From the NCBI RefSeq assembly GCF_900156105.1, contig NZ_FTMS01000016.1, positions 1-64,000 of the forward strand: a stretch of 64,000 bases of DNA, read 5' to 3'. This document shows positions 24,477 to 31,810 of the stretch, one piece after another (position 1 is the first letter of the stretch; each line of letters opens with the position of its first letter). Source of the DNA: Alkalispirochaeta americana. GTDB lineage: Bacteria > Spirochaetota > Spirochaetia > DSM-27196 > Alkalispirochaetaceae. Made by a program: the position numbers and the translations under genes. A model generated the notes under the pieces. That model saw only the letters and a program-made list of their open reading frames with translations, ran no database searches and was not told where the DNA came from.

Positions 24477-25583
24477 TCAGCTATCGCCAAGAAGCGCTGC
24501 TTTGATTGTCTCCACGTTTCGGCGGTAAGCACCTGGAAAGGTCTGTGTGGGACCGTCGCTTCCCAGTGTTCCCGCAAAGAGGGGGTTCGGCGCAATCCGG
24601 ACTTGGCCGCCCCGGGCCTGCACAGCCTCCTGGAGGGCTACCATCGATCGGCGGTCGATCGCGGTCTCGTAAAAGAGAACCTCTACGCCCTGTTCCACGA
24701 TCAGCCGGGCCAGATCCTGCACATCCCGCACGCCTGCCTCGTCTTCGGTGCTGATGCCGAGGATGCTGCGGGTGTCAAAGTGATAGGCCCGGGCGAAGTA
24801 CGAGAAGGCGTCGTGGCTGGTGACCAGGATACGCTTCTCTCGGGGTATGGCTTTCAGGGTTTCTCTGGCGAAGGCCTGGAGTTCCCGCAGTTCAGCGACG
24901 TAGGCAGCCCCGTTTTTCTGGAAATCGTCGGCCTCTTCGGGGCGCAGATGGCTCAGGCGGTGCACCATGGCCTCCACAGCGATTATCCACAAATCCAGAT
25001 CGTGCCACACGTGGGGATCGTATTCACCGTGGTCATGGTCGTGGTGATGATCGTGGCCATGGTGGTGATCGTGATCATGATGGCAGTCATGGTCGTGGTG
25101 ATGATCGTGGGCATGGTGATGATCGTGATCATGATGGCAGTCATGGTCGTGGTGATGATCGTGATCATGGTGATGACCATGCCGACAGGAGGCGTCGCTG
25201 TCCCAGTGGAGCAGTTTGTTTGCCGGTATTGCCTCGGCCACAGCAAACGCCCGGTCCCCCAGCGATTCCAGGGTTCGCACCATCTGAATCTCCAGCTGGA
25301 GTCCGTTCCAGAACACCAGATCAGCCTGCTGGATGCGCTGAACCTCTCTCGTGCTGGGAAGATAGGTATGTGGGTCGGTTCCAGGCCCCATGAGCACCGT
25401 GACTTCCGCCCCGGGAGCAATGCGGGCTGCGGCCTCGCCGATCATCCCGGTGGTAGCAACCAGAGAGAGTCCTGGTCTGATCTCTTCCCGGGATCCTCGG
25501 GACCAAACCGGACTGAGAGCAAAAAGAGCCAGAGCCAGAAAAGCAACACAACGAGTTGCCTTGAAAAGGGTAGTACGAAACAC
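24477..25583 (-). CDS. znuA: Zinc/manganese ABC transporter binding protein with very His-rich loop
   Basis: The periplasmic metal-binding protein of the adjacent ABC-3 transporter, 368 residues. The GTG at 25583 has AAGGAGG upstream, followed by a signal peptide (LFKATRCVAFLALALFALSPVWS). Cluster A-I motifs include GPGTDPHTYLPS (His ligand), YDPHVWHD, SHDAFSYFARAY and VLFYETAIDRR. Between them lies an insert of about 55 residues made almost only of His and Asp with two Cys, encoded by a repeated 54-bp unit. Such loops are typical of zinc binders, favouring Zn over Mn. Transcribed from a promoter that overlaps a palindrome. Confidence 0.92.
   Translation of the reverse strand: MFRTTLFKATRCVAFLALALFALSPVWSRGSREEIRPGLSLVATTGMIGEAAARIAPGAEVTVLMGPGTDPHTYLPSTREVQRIQQADLVFWNGLQLEIQMVRTLESLGDRAFAVAEAIPANKLLHWDSDASCRHGHHHDHDHHHDHDCHHDHDHHHAHDHHHDHDCHHDHDHHHGHDHHHDHDHGEYDPHVWHDLDLWIIAVEAMVHRLSHLRPEEADDFQKNGAAYVAELRELQAFARETLKAIPREKRILVTSHDAFSYFARAYHFDTRSILGISTEDEAGVRDVQDLARLIVEQGVEVLFYETAIDRRSMVALQEAVQARGGQVRIAPNPLFAGTLGSDGPTQTFPGAYRRNVETIKAALLGDS
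25017..25190 (-). repeat. Tandem repeat encoding the His/Asp loop of the zinc-binding protein
   Basis: About two full copies of a 54-bp unit encode DHHHDHDCHHDHDHHH followed by A/G-H, flanked by partial copies. Short CATGAT/GGTGGTGATC motifs repeat inside each unit. Copy number probably varies between strains. Confidence 0.8.
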
Positions 25584-25623
25584 AGAGGCCTCCTTGGGCG
25601 AAATATACAGAAATACCGCGACA

Positions 25624-25652
25624 AAAGTAATACTTTGTATTTCTTCTGTCAA
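25624..25652 (-). promoter_or_regulatory. Promoter and overlapping palindrome of the metal-transport operon
   Basis: On the minus strand TTGACA (25652-25647), 17 nt, TACTTT (25629-25624). A 13-nt palindrome aaagta-n-tacttt (25624-25636) covers the -10 box and would block RNA polymerase if bound. A Zur- or TroR-type repressor is a natural candidate, but no such gene is in the window. Confidence 0.55.
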
Positions 25653-25741
25653 CCCGAAGGATTGGGCGAGGGGCATGTCCCACCGAAATGGCAGTGAAGT
25701 CACTGGCAGTGGCGGCATGGCGCCCCGGGTGCACAAAAGGT

Positions 25742-25770
25742 TTTACAGAAACCTCAACTTGTGGTAGGCT
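25742..25770 (+). promoter_or_regulatory. Promoter of the histidine kinase gene
   Basis: TTTACA (25742-25747), 17 nt, TAGGCT (25765-25770). The ATG at 25772 would lie upstream of the transcript start, so it supports the next ATG at 25790, preceded by GGGAGGG. Confidence 0.5.
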
Positions 25771-25789
25771 TATGCCGATCAGGGAGGGT

Positions 25790-27001
25790 ATGGCACAATC
25801 AACCTTCGGAACGGTATCGGTCGCTTCACCGTTGCTTCCGGGGTGTACGTGTCCCCCCGCAGAGCCCCTCCCTGGTGAGTCCGACGGATTATTTTCTTTT
25901 GATATAGCTCGAAACACGCTTTCTCTTGGCCCCCTGGTAGCTGTTTCCCTCGGGGTAACGCCCGGCCAGCTGAAGGTGTTTCTGAACTCGCTCTTTTTCG
26001 GCCCCTCCGCCCCCTCGCCGGTGTCAGACGAAGCCTGTGGCACGCCTGGGGTTTCCCGGATGCCGGATCATGCCGAAAAGGCCGCTCTCGCCCAGTGTCG
26101 GGAGATACTCCTTCCCCTTGTAAAGAAGTTCGCCCAGGGGGATCATGAGAACGTCGCTGTTCGGGGAGGCATCGCAATCCCCCTCGAATCGGGGGAGGTT
26201 CTGCACCTGGAGATGCAGGCTTCTATCGCCCGGGGCGAAGCCCCTTCCCGAAATACTTCCCGCAAGGGGAAGGCCGATCATCCCCTCCTTCTTGCCTCCC
26301 TGCGGCGTGTCCCCGAAGCGTCTTCTCGGGAAAAGGCCCTTCGAGCCCGGATCGCCATTCTTGAGAGAGATCTTTCTCTGCGGGATACTTTGTTGAACGA
26401 GGTTCAGCATCGGGTGAAAAACGATCTCACCCTGGTCAGATCCTTTCTCTCTCTCCAGGCCTCGGAAGCCCCTCAAAAAGAGGTTCGCCAGGTTCTGGAA
26501 GAGGCAGTGAACCGTGTGGGCACTCTGGCGCGCGTCTACGATCGAATCTCGGGTTCCAACGGCAGAGCCGTTATCGAACTGGGGAGCATGTTGCGGGACC
26601 TGGTTCACGATATTGCCACTTCCCACGGAGATGCGGGGGATAATATCGCCTGCTCCTTTCCCGAGAAACCTCTCCTGCTACCTTCGCGCATCGCCGTTTC
26701 CCTGGGTATCATTGTGAACGAACTTGTGACAAACGCCTACAAGTACGGCCGTTGCGATAACAGCAAAAAACCGGTAGATGTGGCCGTTCATCTCGGTTCG
26801 ACCGGGCCGGGCCGGATTGTGGTGGCCGTTTGTGACAGCGGAGGGTGCATTCCCGAGGAGATTCCCTCCGGAGAAGGCTTCGGCCTCGGACTGCGCCTGG
26901 TTCACGCTCTGGCCGAGCGCCACGACGGTGCTGTTACCATCTCCCGGAACGGGGAGAGCCGCATCGAGGTAGCTCTGCAGATCGCCTCCGATCAGGACTA
27001 G
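25790..27001 (+). CDS. HisKA_2-type sensor histidine kinase, cytoplasmic
   Basis: A histidine kinase of 403 residues. The N-terminal region (about 1-180) has faint PAS character (GLFSFDIARNTLSLGP). A short coiled segment leads to the phospho-acceptor helix NEVQHRVKNDL (His207). A HATPase domain follows, with GIIVNELVTNAYKYG (N box), VCDSGG and FGLGLRLVHAL (G boxes). No membrane segments are seen, so it senses something inside the cell. No response regulator is adjacent. HisKA_2 kinases often act on stress or light pathways; the role here is unknown. Confidence 0.85.
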   Translation: MAQSTFGTVSVASPLLPGCTCPPAEPLPGESDGLFSFDIARNTLSLGPLVAVSLGVTPGQLKVFLNSLFFGPSAPSPVSDEACGTPGVSRMPDHAEKAALAQCREILLPLVKKFAQGDHENVAVRGGIAIPLESGEVLHLEMQASIARGEAPSRNTSRKGKADHPLLLASLRRVPEASSREKALRARIAILERDLSLRDTLLNEVQHRVKNDLTLVRSFLSLQASEAPQKEVRQVLEEAVNRVGTLARVYDRISGSNGRAVIELGSMLRDLVHDIATSHGDAGDNIACSFPEKPLLLPSRIAVSLGIIVNELVTNAYKYGRCDNSKKPVDVAVHLGSTGPGRIVVAVCDSGGCIPEEIPSGEGFGLGLRLVHALAERHDGAVTISRNGESRIEVALQIASDQD

Positions 27002-27087
27002 AGCAGGCTTCCCGCTGGCGCTCGATCACGAAGTGCCGCCATGAGGAGCCGCCATGAGAAGTCACCGGCCCCTGCTCGCCGGGCAGG

Positions 27088-28452
27088 TCAGCCCGCCAGT
27101 TGCGCCAGGAACAAGGTGCTTAACCCAAGGTAAATTGTTACCCCCGTGACATCGGTGATCGTCGTCAGTAGTGGGCCTGTCATCATGGCCGGGTCTTTTC
27201 CCAATCGCTTGATCAGAAACGGAAGTGAGCCTCCAACGATACCGGCAACAACAACATTTATGCCGAGGGCGGTGCCGGCGACCAGTCCCAGAAGCCATTG
27301 TCCGCGCATAATCAGGGCTATTGCACCAAACAATGCACCCAGGACGATCCCGTTACATATCCCCACGACCAGCTCTTTTTTCACAGCCCTGGAGACGTCC
27401 CGGATCTGGGCCTCTCCAAGGGCGATGCTTCGGATGGCCACCGAGAGGGACTGAATCCCCACGTTCCCTCCCATATCGGTGATCATCGGCAGGAAAGCTG
27501 CAAGAATTGCCACTTGGGCAATGGTATCTTCGAACCCGGTGATAACAGCTACAGCGATAAGGTTTAGCAGGACGTTGCTTGCCATCCAGGGGAGGCGGCG
27601 CCGCACAGCGCCCAGGGGTCGTGTGAAAAAAGATTCGTCGCCCCGGTCTCCTCCAATGCTGCTGAACTGATCGGCTATCTCCCGGGCCAGAATATCAGCA
27701 GCATCGTCCAGGGTAATCACTCCGGCCAGTTTTTCCTGTTCGTCGAGGACGGGCAGCATGGCGTAGCGGCGATTTCGAAGAACTTTGGCCGCATCAACAG
27801 CAGAGTCGTTGATGCGGACAGCGATCATATTCCTGGTCATGACGTTTTTCACCGTCTCTGACCGTGATGCGCGCACCAGGTCCCGTACAGAGGCAACACC
27901 GAGAAGAGCTCCCTTTTCACTCACCACATAGACATACGTGCTTTTTTCGATTTCTGGCGGGGCAGAGGCTATCGCCTCCAGGGCTTGAGCCACGGAGGCC
28001 TCGGGGGGAACCACCAGGAAAGACGTGGTCATTGCGGCCCCGGCCGTTTCCGGAGCGTAGCGGGATATCGTGTCCAGTTCCTCCCTCATGGCGGGATCAA
28101 GGTGCGCCACCAGCGCTTCCCGTGCCAGGGGGGGCATTAATTGCAGGAGATTACTTGCGTGATCCGAGGGAACCGTGGTCAGTAACGAGGCAGCTTCGGT
28201 CGGCGCCATCGCAGCGAGAAGATCGGCTCCCCCAGGTGGAGGGAGGTATCCGGCTACCCGGCCGGCTTTTACCGCATCCATCGACGTGAGAACTGTAATG
28301 ACCAGGCCTGGTGGCGCCTGGGCCAGCTCCCGCGCCGTCCGGCGTGACGAGAGTTTTCCGGCGCAACGGGCTACCGCCGCCGCATCTTCCGTTTTCAGAG
28401 CGTCCCGAAGCTCTTCCACCACCATCTCGATGGCATTCAGGTCCAGTAACAT
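27088..28452 (-). CDS. mgtE: MgtE magnesium transporter
   Basis: Inner-membrane Mg2+ channel of 454 residues. The N-terminal MgtE_N helical domain (about 10-125) is followed by two CBS domains (about 130-255; YVVSEKGALLGVASVRDL and VLDEQEKLAGVITLDDAA). Five helices form the pore, with FLPMITDMGGNVGIQS. The ATG at 28452 is chosen for AAGGAGG eight nt upstream. No M-box riboswitch is seen upstream. Confidence 0.95.
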   Translation of the reverse strand: MLLDLNAIEMVVEELRDALKTEDAAAVARCAGKLSSRRTARELAQAPPGLVITVLTSMDAVKAGRVAGYLPPPGGADLLAAMAPTEAASLLTTVPSDHASNLLQLMPPLAREALVAHLDPAMREELDTISRYAPETAGAAMTTSFLVVPPEASVAQALEAIASAPPEIEKSTYVYVVSEKGALLGVASVRDLVRASRSETVKNVMTRNMIAVRINDSAVDAAKVLRNRRYAMLPVLDEQEKLAGVITLDDAADILAREIADQFSSIGGDRGDESFFTRPLGAVRRRLPWMASNVLLNLIAVAVITGFEDTIAQVAILAAFLPMITDMGGNVGIQSLSVAIRSIALGEAQIRDVSRAVKKELVVGICNGIVLGALFGAIALIMRGQWLLGLVAGTALGINVVVAGIVGGSLPFLIKRLGKDPAMMTGPLLTTITDVTGVTIYLGLSTLFLAQLAG

Positions 28453-28523
28453 GAGCACGTCCTCCTTGATTATCAAACCTGCGCAGACAGCGGGGGAAAG
28501 GCCGAAACCGCCCCGCCACCTTC

Positions 28524-28551
28524 GAAAAAACTGCAGGAAGATCTTCCTGCA
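28524..28551 (-). terminator. Terminator after the amidase gene
   Basis: A perfect 20-bp palindrome tgcaggaagatcttcctgca (28532-28551) lies downstream of the amidase stop on the minus strand. It is followed there by gttttttc, giving a hairpin plus U-tract. Confidence 0.75.
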
Positions 28552-28583
28552 CAGGCTATACTAAAGGCTTTCCGGTTTTTCTA

Positions 28584-29831
28584 TCATCCTCCATATATCC
28601 CGACAGCTATATCCCGACATATATCCCGACAGGTGTGTAGCAAAAACTCATCCTGATAATGTCCCGCAGCCAGAGAGAAACCGAGAGGTACTCCGTTGAT
28701 TTGGGCCACGGGGAGGGTGATCTCGGGTAACCGGCCCACACCCGCAAATGCAGTAACTGCCATGGTGCGGTCGTAAAAGTCTATTACCGCAGGAAGATTG
28801 TCGCCGGTGAGGGTCCCTTTTTCCGGTGCTTCCACGGGCGCTGTGGGATAGCAAAAAATATCGCCTGCTTGGGTAAAGGAGGCAATTCGCGAGAAGAGTG
28901 CTTCGCTCAGGTTCAGGGCGTCATTCATGGTGGTGCGATCAAACTCCTCGACATTGCGAAATCCTGCCTGGAAATTCGGCCCCTTCTCGGGATCGTTTTG
29001 CAGGATCCACCCCCCGATGGAGTTGGCAATCTCTGCTGTCTGAAGCACCCGCAGGGCTTTGGTGTTACACGCGTCCAGGTTGATATCCAAGCCGGTAATA
29101 TCACGCAGCGAAAGAGGTATAACAGTAACACCGGGAAGCGTGTGAAAATATGCAGTAAACTCGGAAAAAGCCTGTCGAACCGCAGGATCGGCCAGGGCAA
29201 CGGCCTCTTTCAGGACATAAACATGGTTCACCCGTGGCAGTGGTGCTTCCTGGCTACGGAGAAGTACGCCCATTGCCTGGTGCAAAACGTCAATGGTCTG
29301 TGACAGAATACCAACAGTGCTGACACTTGGTGCAAACGGCAGCACCCCGGCTTCCGAGATGCGGTGCAGACTTGGCCGCATGCCGAAAACCCCGCAGAGG
29401 CTGGCTGGAATCCGAATCGATCCCCCGCAGTCTGTACCCAGTGCAAAGTCCACAAGCCCACAGGCGACTGCCGACGCCGATCCACTGGAGGACCCCCCGG
29501 GGATTCTGGCCGGTGCACGGGGGTTCACCGGCGTACCGTAGAAGTGGCTTTCACCGTCCAGACTATACGTGAATTCGTCGGCCACGGTTTTCCCAAGGCA
29601 GCGCGCTCCCGCAGATAAAAGTTGCTCCACGCAAAGAGCATGGTAAGAAGCCGGGGGGTGTCCATCGCACCAGGGTCTGCTTCCGTAGGAGGTTACATGA
29701 TCGCGGACATCAATGTTGTCTTTAACGGCAAAAGACAATCCCTCCAGCACTCCAGCCCTGTAGGGTTCTATCTCAAAGTGTTCAACAAAGGCCCCTGAGG
29801 TTCGGAAATCGTATTGTTTCATCGGTGTCAT
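28584..29831 (-). CDS. Amidase-signature family amidohydrolase
   Basis: An amidase of 415 residues. The Ser-Ser-Lys triad motifs are visible: Lys in FAVKDNIDV, PGGSSSGSASAVA, and the nucleophile region GTDCGGSIRIPASLCG. It is shorter than GatA (about 485) and has no GatB/GatC neighbours, so it is more likely a free-standing amide hydrolase than the tRNA amidotransferase subunit. AAGGAGA precedes the ATG at 29831. The substrate is not evident. MgtE follows downstream but behind a terminator. Confidence 0.88.
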   Translation of the reverse strand: MTPMKQYDFRTSGAFVEHFEIEPYRAGVLEGLSFAVKDNIDVRDHVTSYGSRPWCDGHPPASYHALCVEQLLSAGARCLGKTVADEFTYSLDGESHFYGTPVNPRAPARIPGGSSSGSASAVACGLVDFALGTDCGGSIRIPASLCGVFGMRPSLHRISEAGVLPFAPSVSTVGILSQTIDVLHQAMGVLLRSQEAPLPRVNHVYVLKEAVALADPAVRQAFSEFTAYFHTLPGVTVIPLSLRDITGLDINLDACNTKALRVLQTAEIANSIGGWILQNDPEKGPNFQAGFRNVEEFDRTTMNDALNLSEALFSRIASFTQAGDIFCYPTAPVEAPEKGTLTGDNLPAVIDFYDRTMAVTAFAGVGRLPEITLPVAQINGVPLGFSLAAGHYQDEFLLHTCRDICRDIAVGIYGG

Positions 29832-29950
29832 CGGTGTTCTCCTTTTTTCTGCGGATTCTTGTCCTGCAGGGTCTATCCTCCCCTTCAGGGGATTCGCAGG
29901 AGATCAGGACGTCCCCAGGGAAGGTATCAGAATCGCTGCTACCAGCCAAG

Positions 29951-30001
29951 CCGACACCTTGACCCGACACCTTGACCCGACACCCTGACCCGACACCCGA
30001 T
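29951..30001. repeat. 13-bp tandem repeat, about 3.8 copies
   Basis: The unit ccgacaccttgac is repeated at 29951, 29964, 29977 (one substitution) and 29990 (partial). It lies in the intergenic region between the divergent amidase and nrdB transcription units. No coding role is seen. Confidence 0.85.
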
Positions 30002-30099
30002 CACCCTCGGATGTGGCGCTTCGAATCACGACCGTCCTGGGGTGGTCCCGACCCGTTCGAAAAAGATTACAAAAAAACTCTTGTTTTTTCTCCGGGCAT

Positions 30100-30235
30100 A
30101 GTGACACGGGCCATCGTGTTCGTTACATTTGGGCTGTGATCGAATCGGTGAAGTCCGGTGAAACTCCGGTACTGTCGCGCAGCGGTTAAAGTCCGATCCC
30201 GATTCGTCTGCCCCCGGGGCTCACTCTGCTCGCGT
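30100..30235 (+). promoter_or_regulatory. Cobalamin riboswitch upstream of nrdB-nrdA
   Basis: The conserved cobalamin-element core is visible: gaatcggtgaagtccggtga (30142-30161), then actccggtactgtcgcgcagcgg, which contains the junction resembling gccactg, then aaagtccgatcc and cgtctgcc. This resembles the order in AdoCbl riboswitches. It sits about 130 nt before nrdB, a B12-independent ribonucleotide reductase. The outer boundaries are approximate. High B12 should switch the operon off. The remaining leader to 30360 has no clear terminator or sequestrator by eye. Confidence 0.85.
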
Positions 30236-30360
30236 CAAGCACCATTCAGCAACCTCGTCTGAATTTTCCTTGAAAGCAGTGTGATATCTCGGGAAACCCT
30301 CGGCGGAAGGGAAATTCCCTATACGACCAGAGCATTTCGCATAAAATCAGGGAGGATATC

Positions 30361-31671
30361 ATGGCCAGTTCAGACCTGCCCGGTCACATCATCAAGCGGG
30401 ATGGATCAATGGAGCCCTTTGATCCCGATAAAATCACCGAGGCCCTGCTCAAGGCCGGCCGACACACCGGCGAGTTTGACACCGCCCAGGCGATAGAACT
30501 CACAGAGAAAACCCTGAACCTCCTTCGCACCCGGGAAAAGCCAGCATCGGAAGCAACCCCGGAGAAAGCCGCAACTCCCGGACCGGAAGTTGAGGAGATC
30601 CAGGATCTGGTAGAGGAAATCCTGCTGGAATCGGCCCACACCCGCACTGCCAAGGCCTACATCCTGTACCGCCAGGATCACGCTCGCCAGCGGCAGCGAA
30701 ACATCTTCCGCCGCCGTCTGAGCCTGAAGCCCTGGGAGTACCCCGAACTCGCCCGGTATGTAGACTCAATCCGCCATTCCTACTGGATCCATACGGAGTT
30801 CAATTACACCTCGGACATTCAGGACTTCAAGGTTCACGTGACGGATTGTGAGCGCGACGTTATTCGCAAAGTGATGCTCGCCATAGCCCAAATTGAAGTC
30901 TCGGTAAAAACGTTCTGGGGAGATATCTACAAAAAACTTCCCAAGCCGGAGATCGGCTCCGTGGGGTATACCTTTGCCGAAAGCGAGGTGCGGCACCACG
31001 ACGCCTACGCGCACCTCCTGGAACTATTGGGGCTGAACCAGGAATTCGAGACAATTCATCAAATTCCTTGCATTCTCGGGCGGATCCGATACCTGGAAAA
31101 AACCAATCTGATCGCCCAAGGCGGCGAGCCCCGGGACTATACACTCTCGATTCTGCTCTTCAGCCTCTTTATCGAGCACGTATCGCTCTTCTCGCAGTTC
31201 CTCATCATTATGTCCTTCAACAAATACAGGAACCTCTTCAAGGGAATCTCCAACGTTATCGAGGCTACCTCCAAAGAAGAGCAGATCCACGGCCTCTTTG
31301 GAATAGATCTGATACGAATTATACGCCAGGAACAACCCCAGTGGTTTGACCAGGAGATGTCCCGGACCATTGCGACCCTCTGCCAGGAGGCCTGGTGCGC
31401 CGAATCGGAAATCATCGACTGGTTTTTCGAGGAGGGTGAACTCGACTTTCTTCCCAAGGCCCTGATCAGGGAATTCGTGAAAAATCGTTTCAATAAATCT
31501 TTGAAGAGCATCGGAGAGAAACCTCTTCTGGAGGTGGATCAGTTGATGCTGCAGGAAACGGACTGGTTCGATGACGAAGTGATCACCACCAAACATGGTG
31601 ATTTCTTTGTTAAACGATCGATCAACTACAACAAACGATCCAGGAGCATAACCGGCGACGATTTATTCTAG
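30361..31671 (+). CDS. nrdB: Class I ribonucleotide reductase small subunit with N-terminal ATP-cone
   Basis: The R2 subunit, 436 residues, holding the di-metal/tyrosyl-radical cofactor. Residues about 8-100 are an ATP-cone (HIIKRDGSMEPFDPDKITEA ... ILLESAHTRTAKAYILYRQ), normally found on the large subunit. The ferritin-like core shows Glu209, His212 and Tyr216 in EVRHHDAY, with the E-X2-H-X3-Y spacing of the radical tyrosine, then IEHVSLFSQ and KEEQIHG. An acidic/Pro linker (about 57-77) interrupts the cone. The ATG at 30361 follows GGGAGGATATC. It is encoded before nrdA, the reverse of the common order. Confidence 0.93.
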   Translation: MASSDLPGHIIKRDGSMEPFDPDKITEALLKAGRHTGEFDTAQAIELTEKTLNLLRTREKPASEATPEKAATPGPEVEEIQDLVEEILLESAHTRTAKAYILYRQDHARQRQRNIFRRRLSLKPWEYPELARYVDSIRHSYWIHTEFNYTSDIQDFKVHVTDCERDVIRKVMLAIAQIEVSVKTFWGDIYKKLPKPEIGSVGYTFAESEVRHHDAYAHLLELLGLNQEFETIHQIPCILGRIRYLEKTNLIAQGGEPRDYTLSILLFSLFIEHVSLFSQFLIIMSFNKYRNLFKGISNVIEATSKEEQIHGLFGIDLIRIIRQEQPQWFDQEMSRTIATLCQEAWCAESEIIDWFFEEGELDFLPKALIREFVKNRFNKSLKSIGEKPLLEVDQLMLQETDWFDDEVITTKHGDFFVKRSINYNKRSRSITGDDLF

Positions 31672-31699
31672 AACGGTTCTGTCCCGGATTCTCTCTACT

Positions 31700-31735
31700 C
31701 CGGAAGGATCTCCGGAAGGATCTCCGGAAGGATCT
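31700..31735. repeat. Three tandem copies of a 12-bp unit between nrdB and nrdA
   Basis: The unit ccggaaggatct is repeated exactly three times at 31700, 31712 and 31724. It lies in the 139-nt spacer between nrdB and nrdA. It contains AAGGA, but it is more than 70 nt from the nrdA start. Confidence 0.9.
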
Positions 31736-31810
31736 CCCGCGACGAGGAAATCTACCCACGATAGGCAGGAACCCCTGCCCAATCCCCCCCACAGGGAAAA
31801 GGAAAACGCT

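Noticed and set aside
24983-25420. Apparent hydrophobic repeat proteins (Val/Met/Ile on plus, Thr/Ile/Met on minus) over the His-rich loop
   Set aside because: They are frame shadows of the CAT/GAT repeats encoding the His/Asp loop of the binding protein.
16297-25583. A tro operon with gpmA as in Treponema pallidum
   Set aside because: gpmA and the metal transporter are on opposite strands with about 4.5 kb of other genes between, so they are not one operon.
28584-29831. GatA subunit of the tRNA amidotransferase
   Set aside because: Shorter than GatA and with no gatB or gatC nearby; a free-standing amidase fits better.
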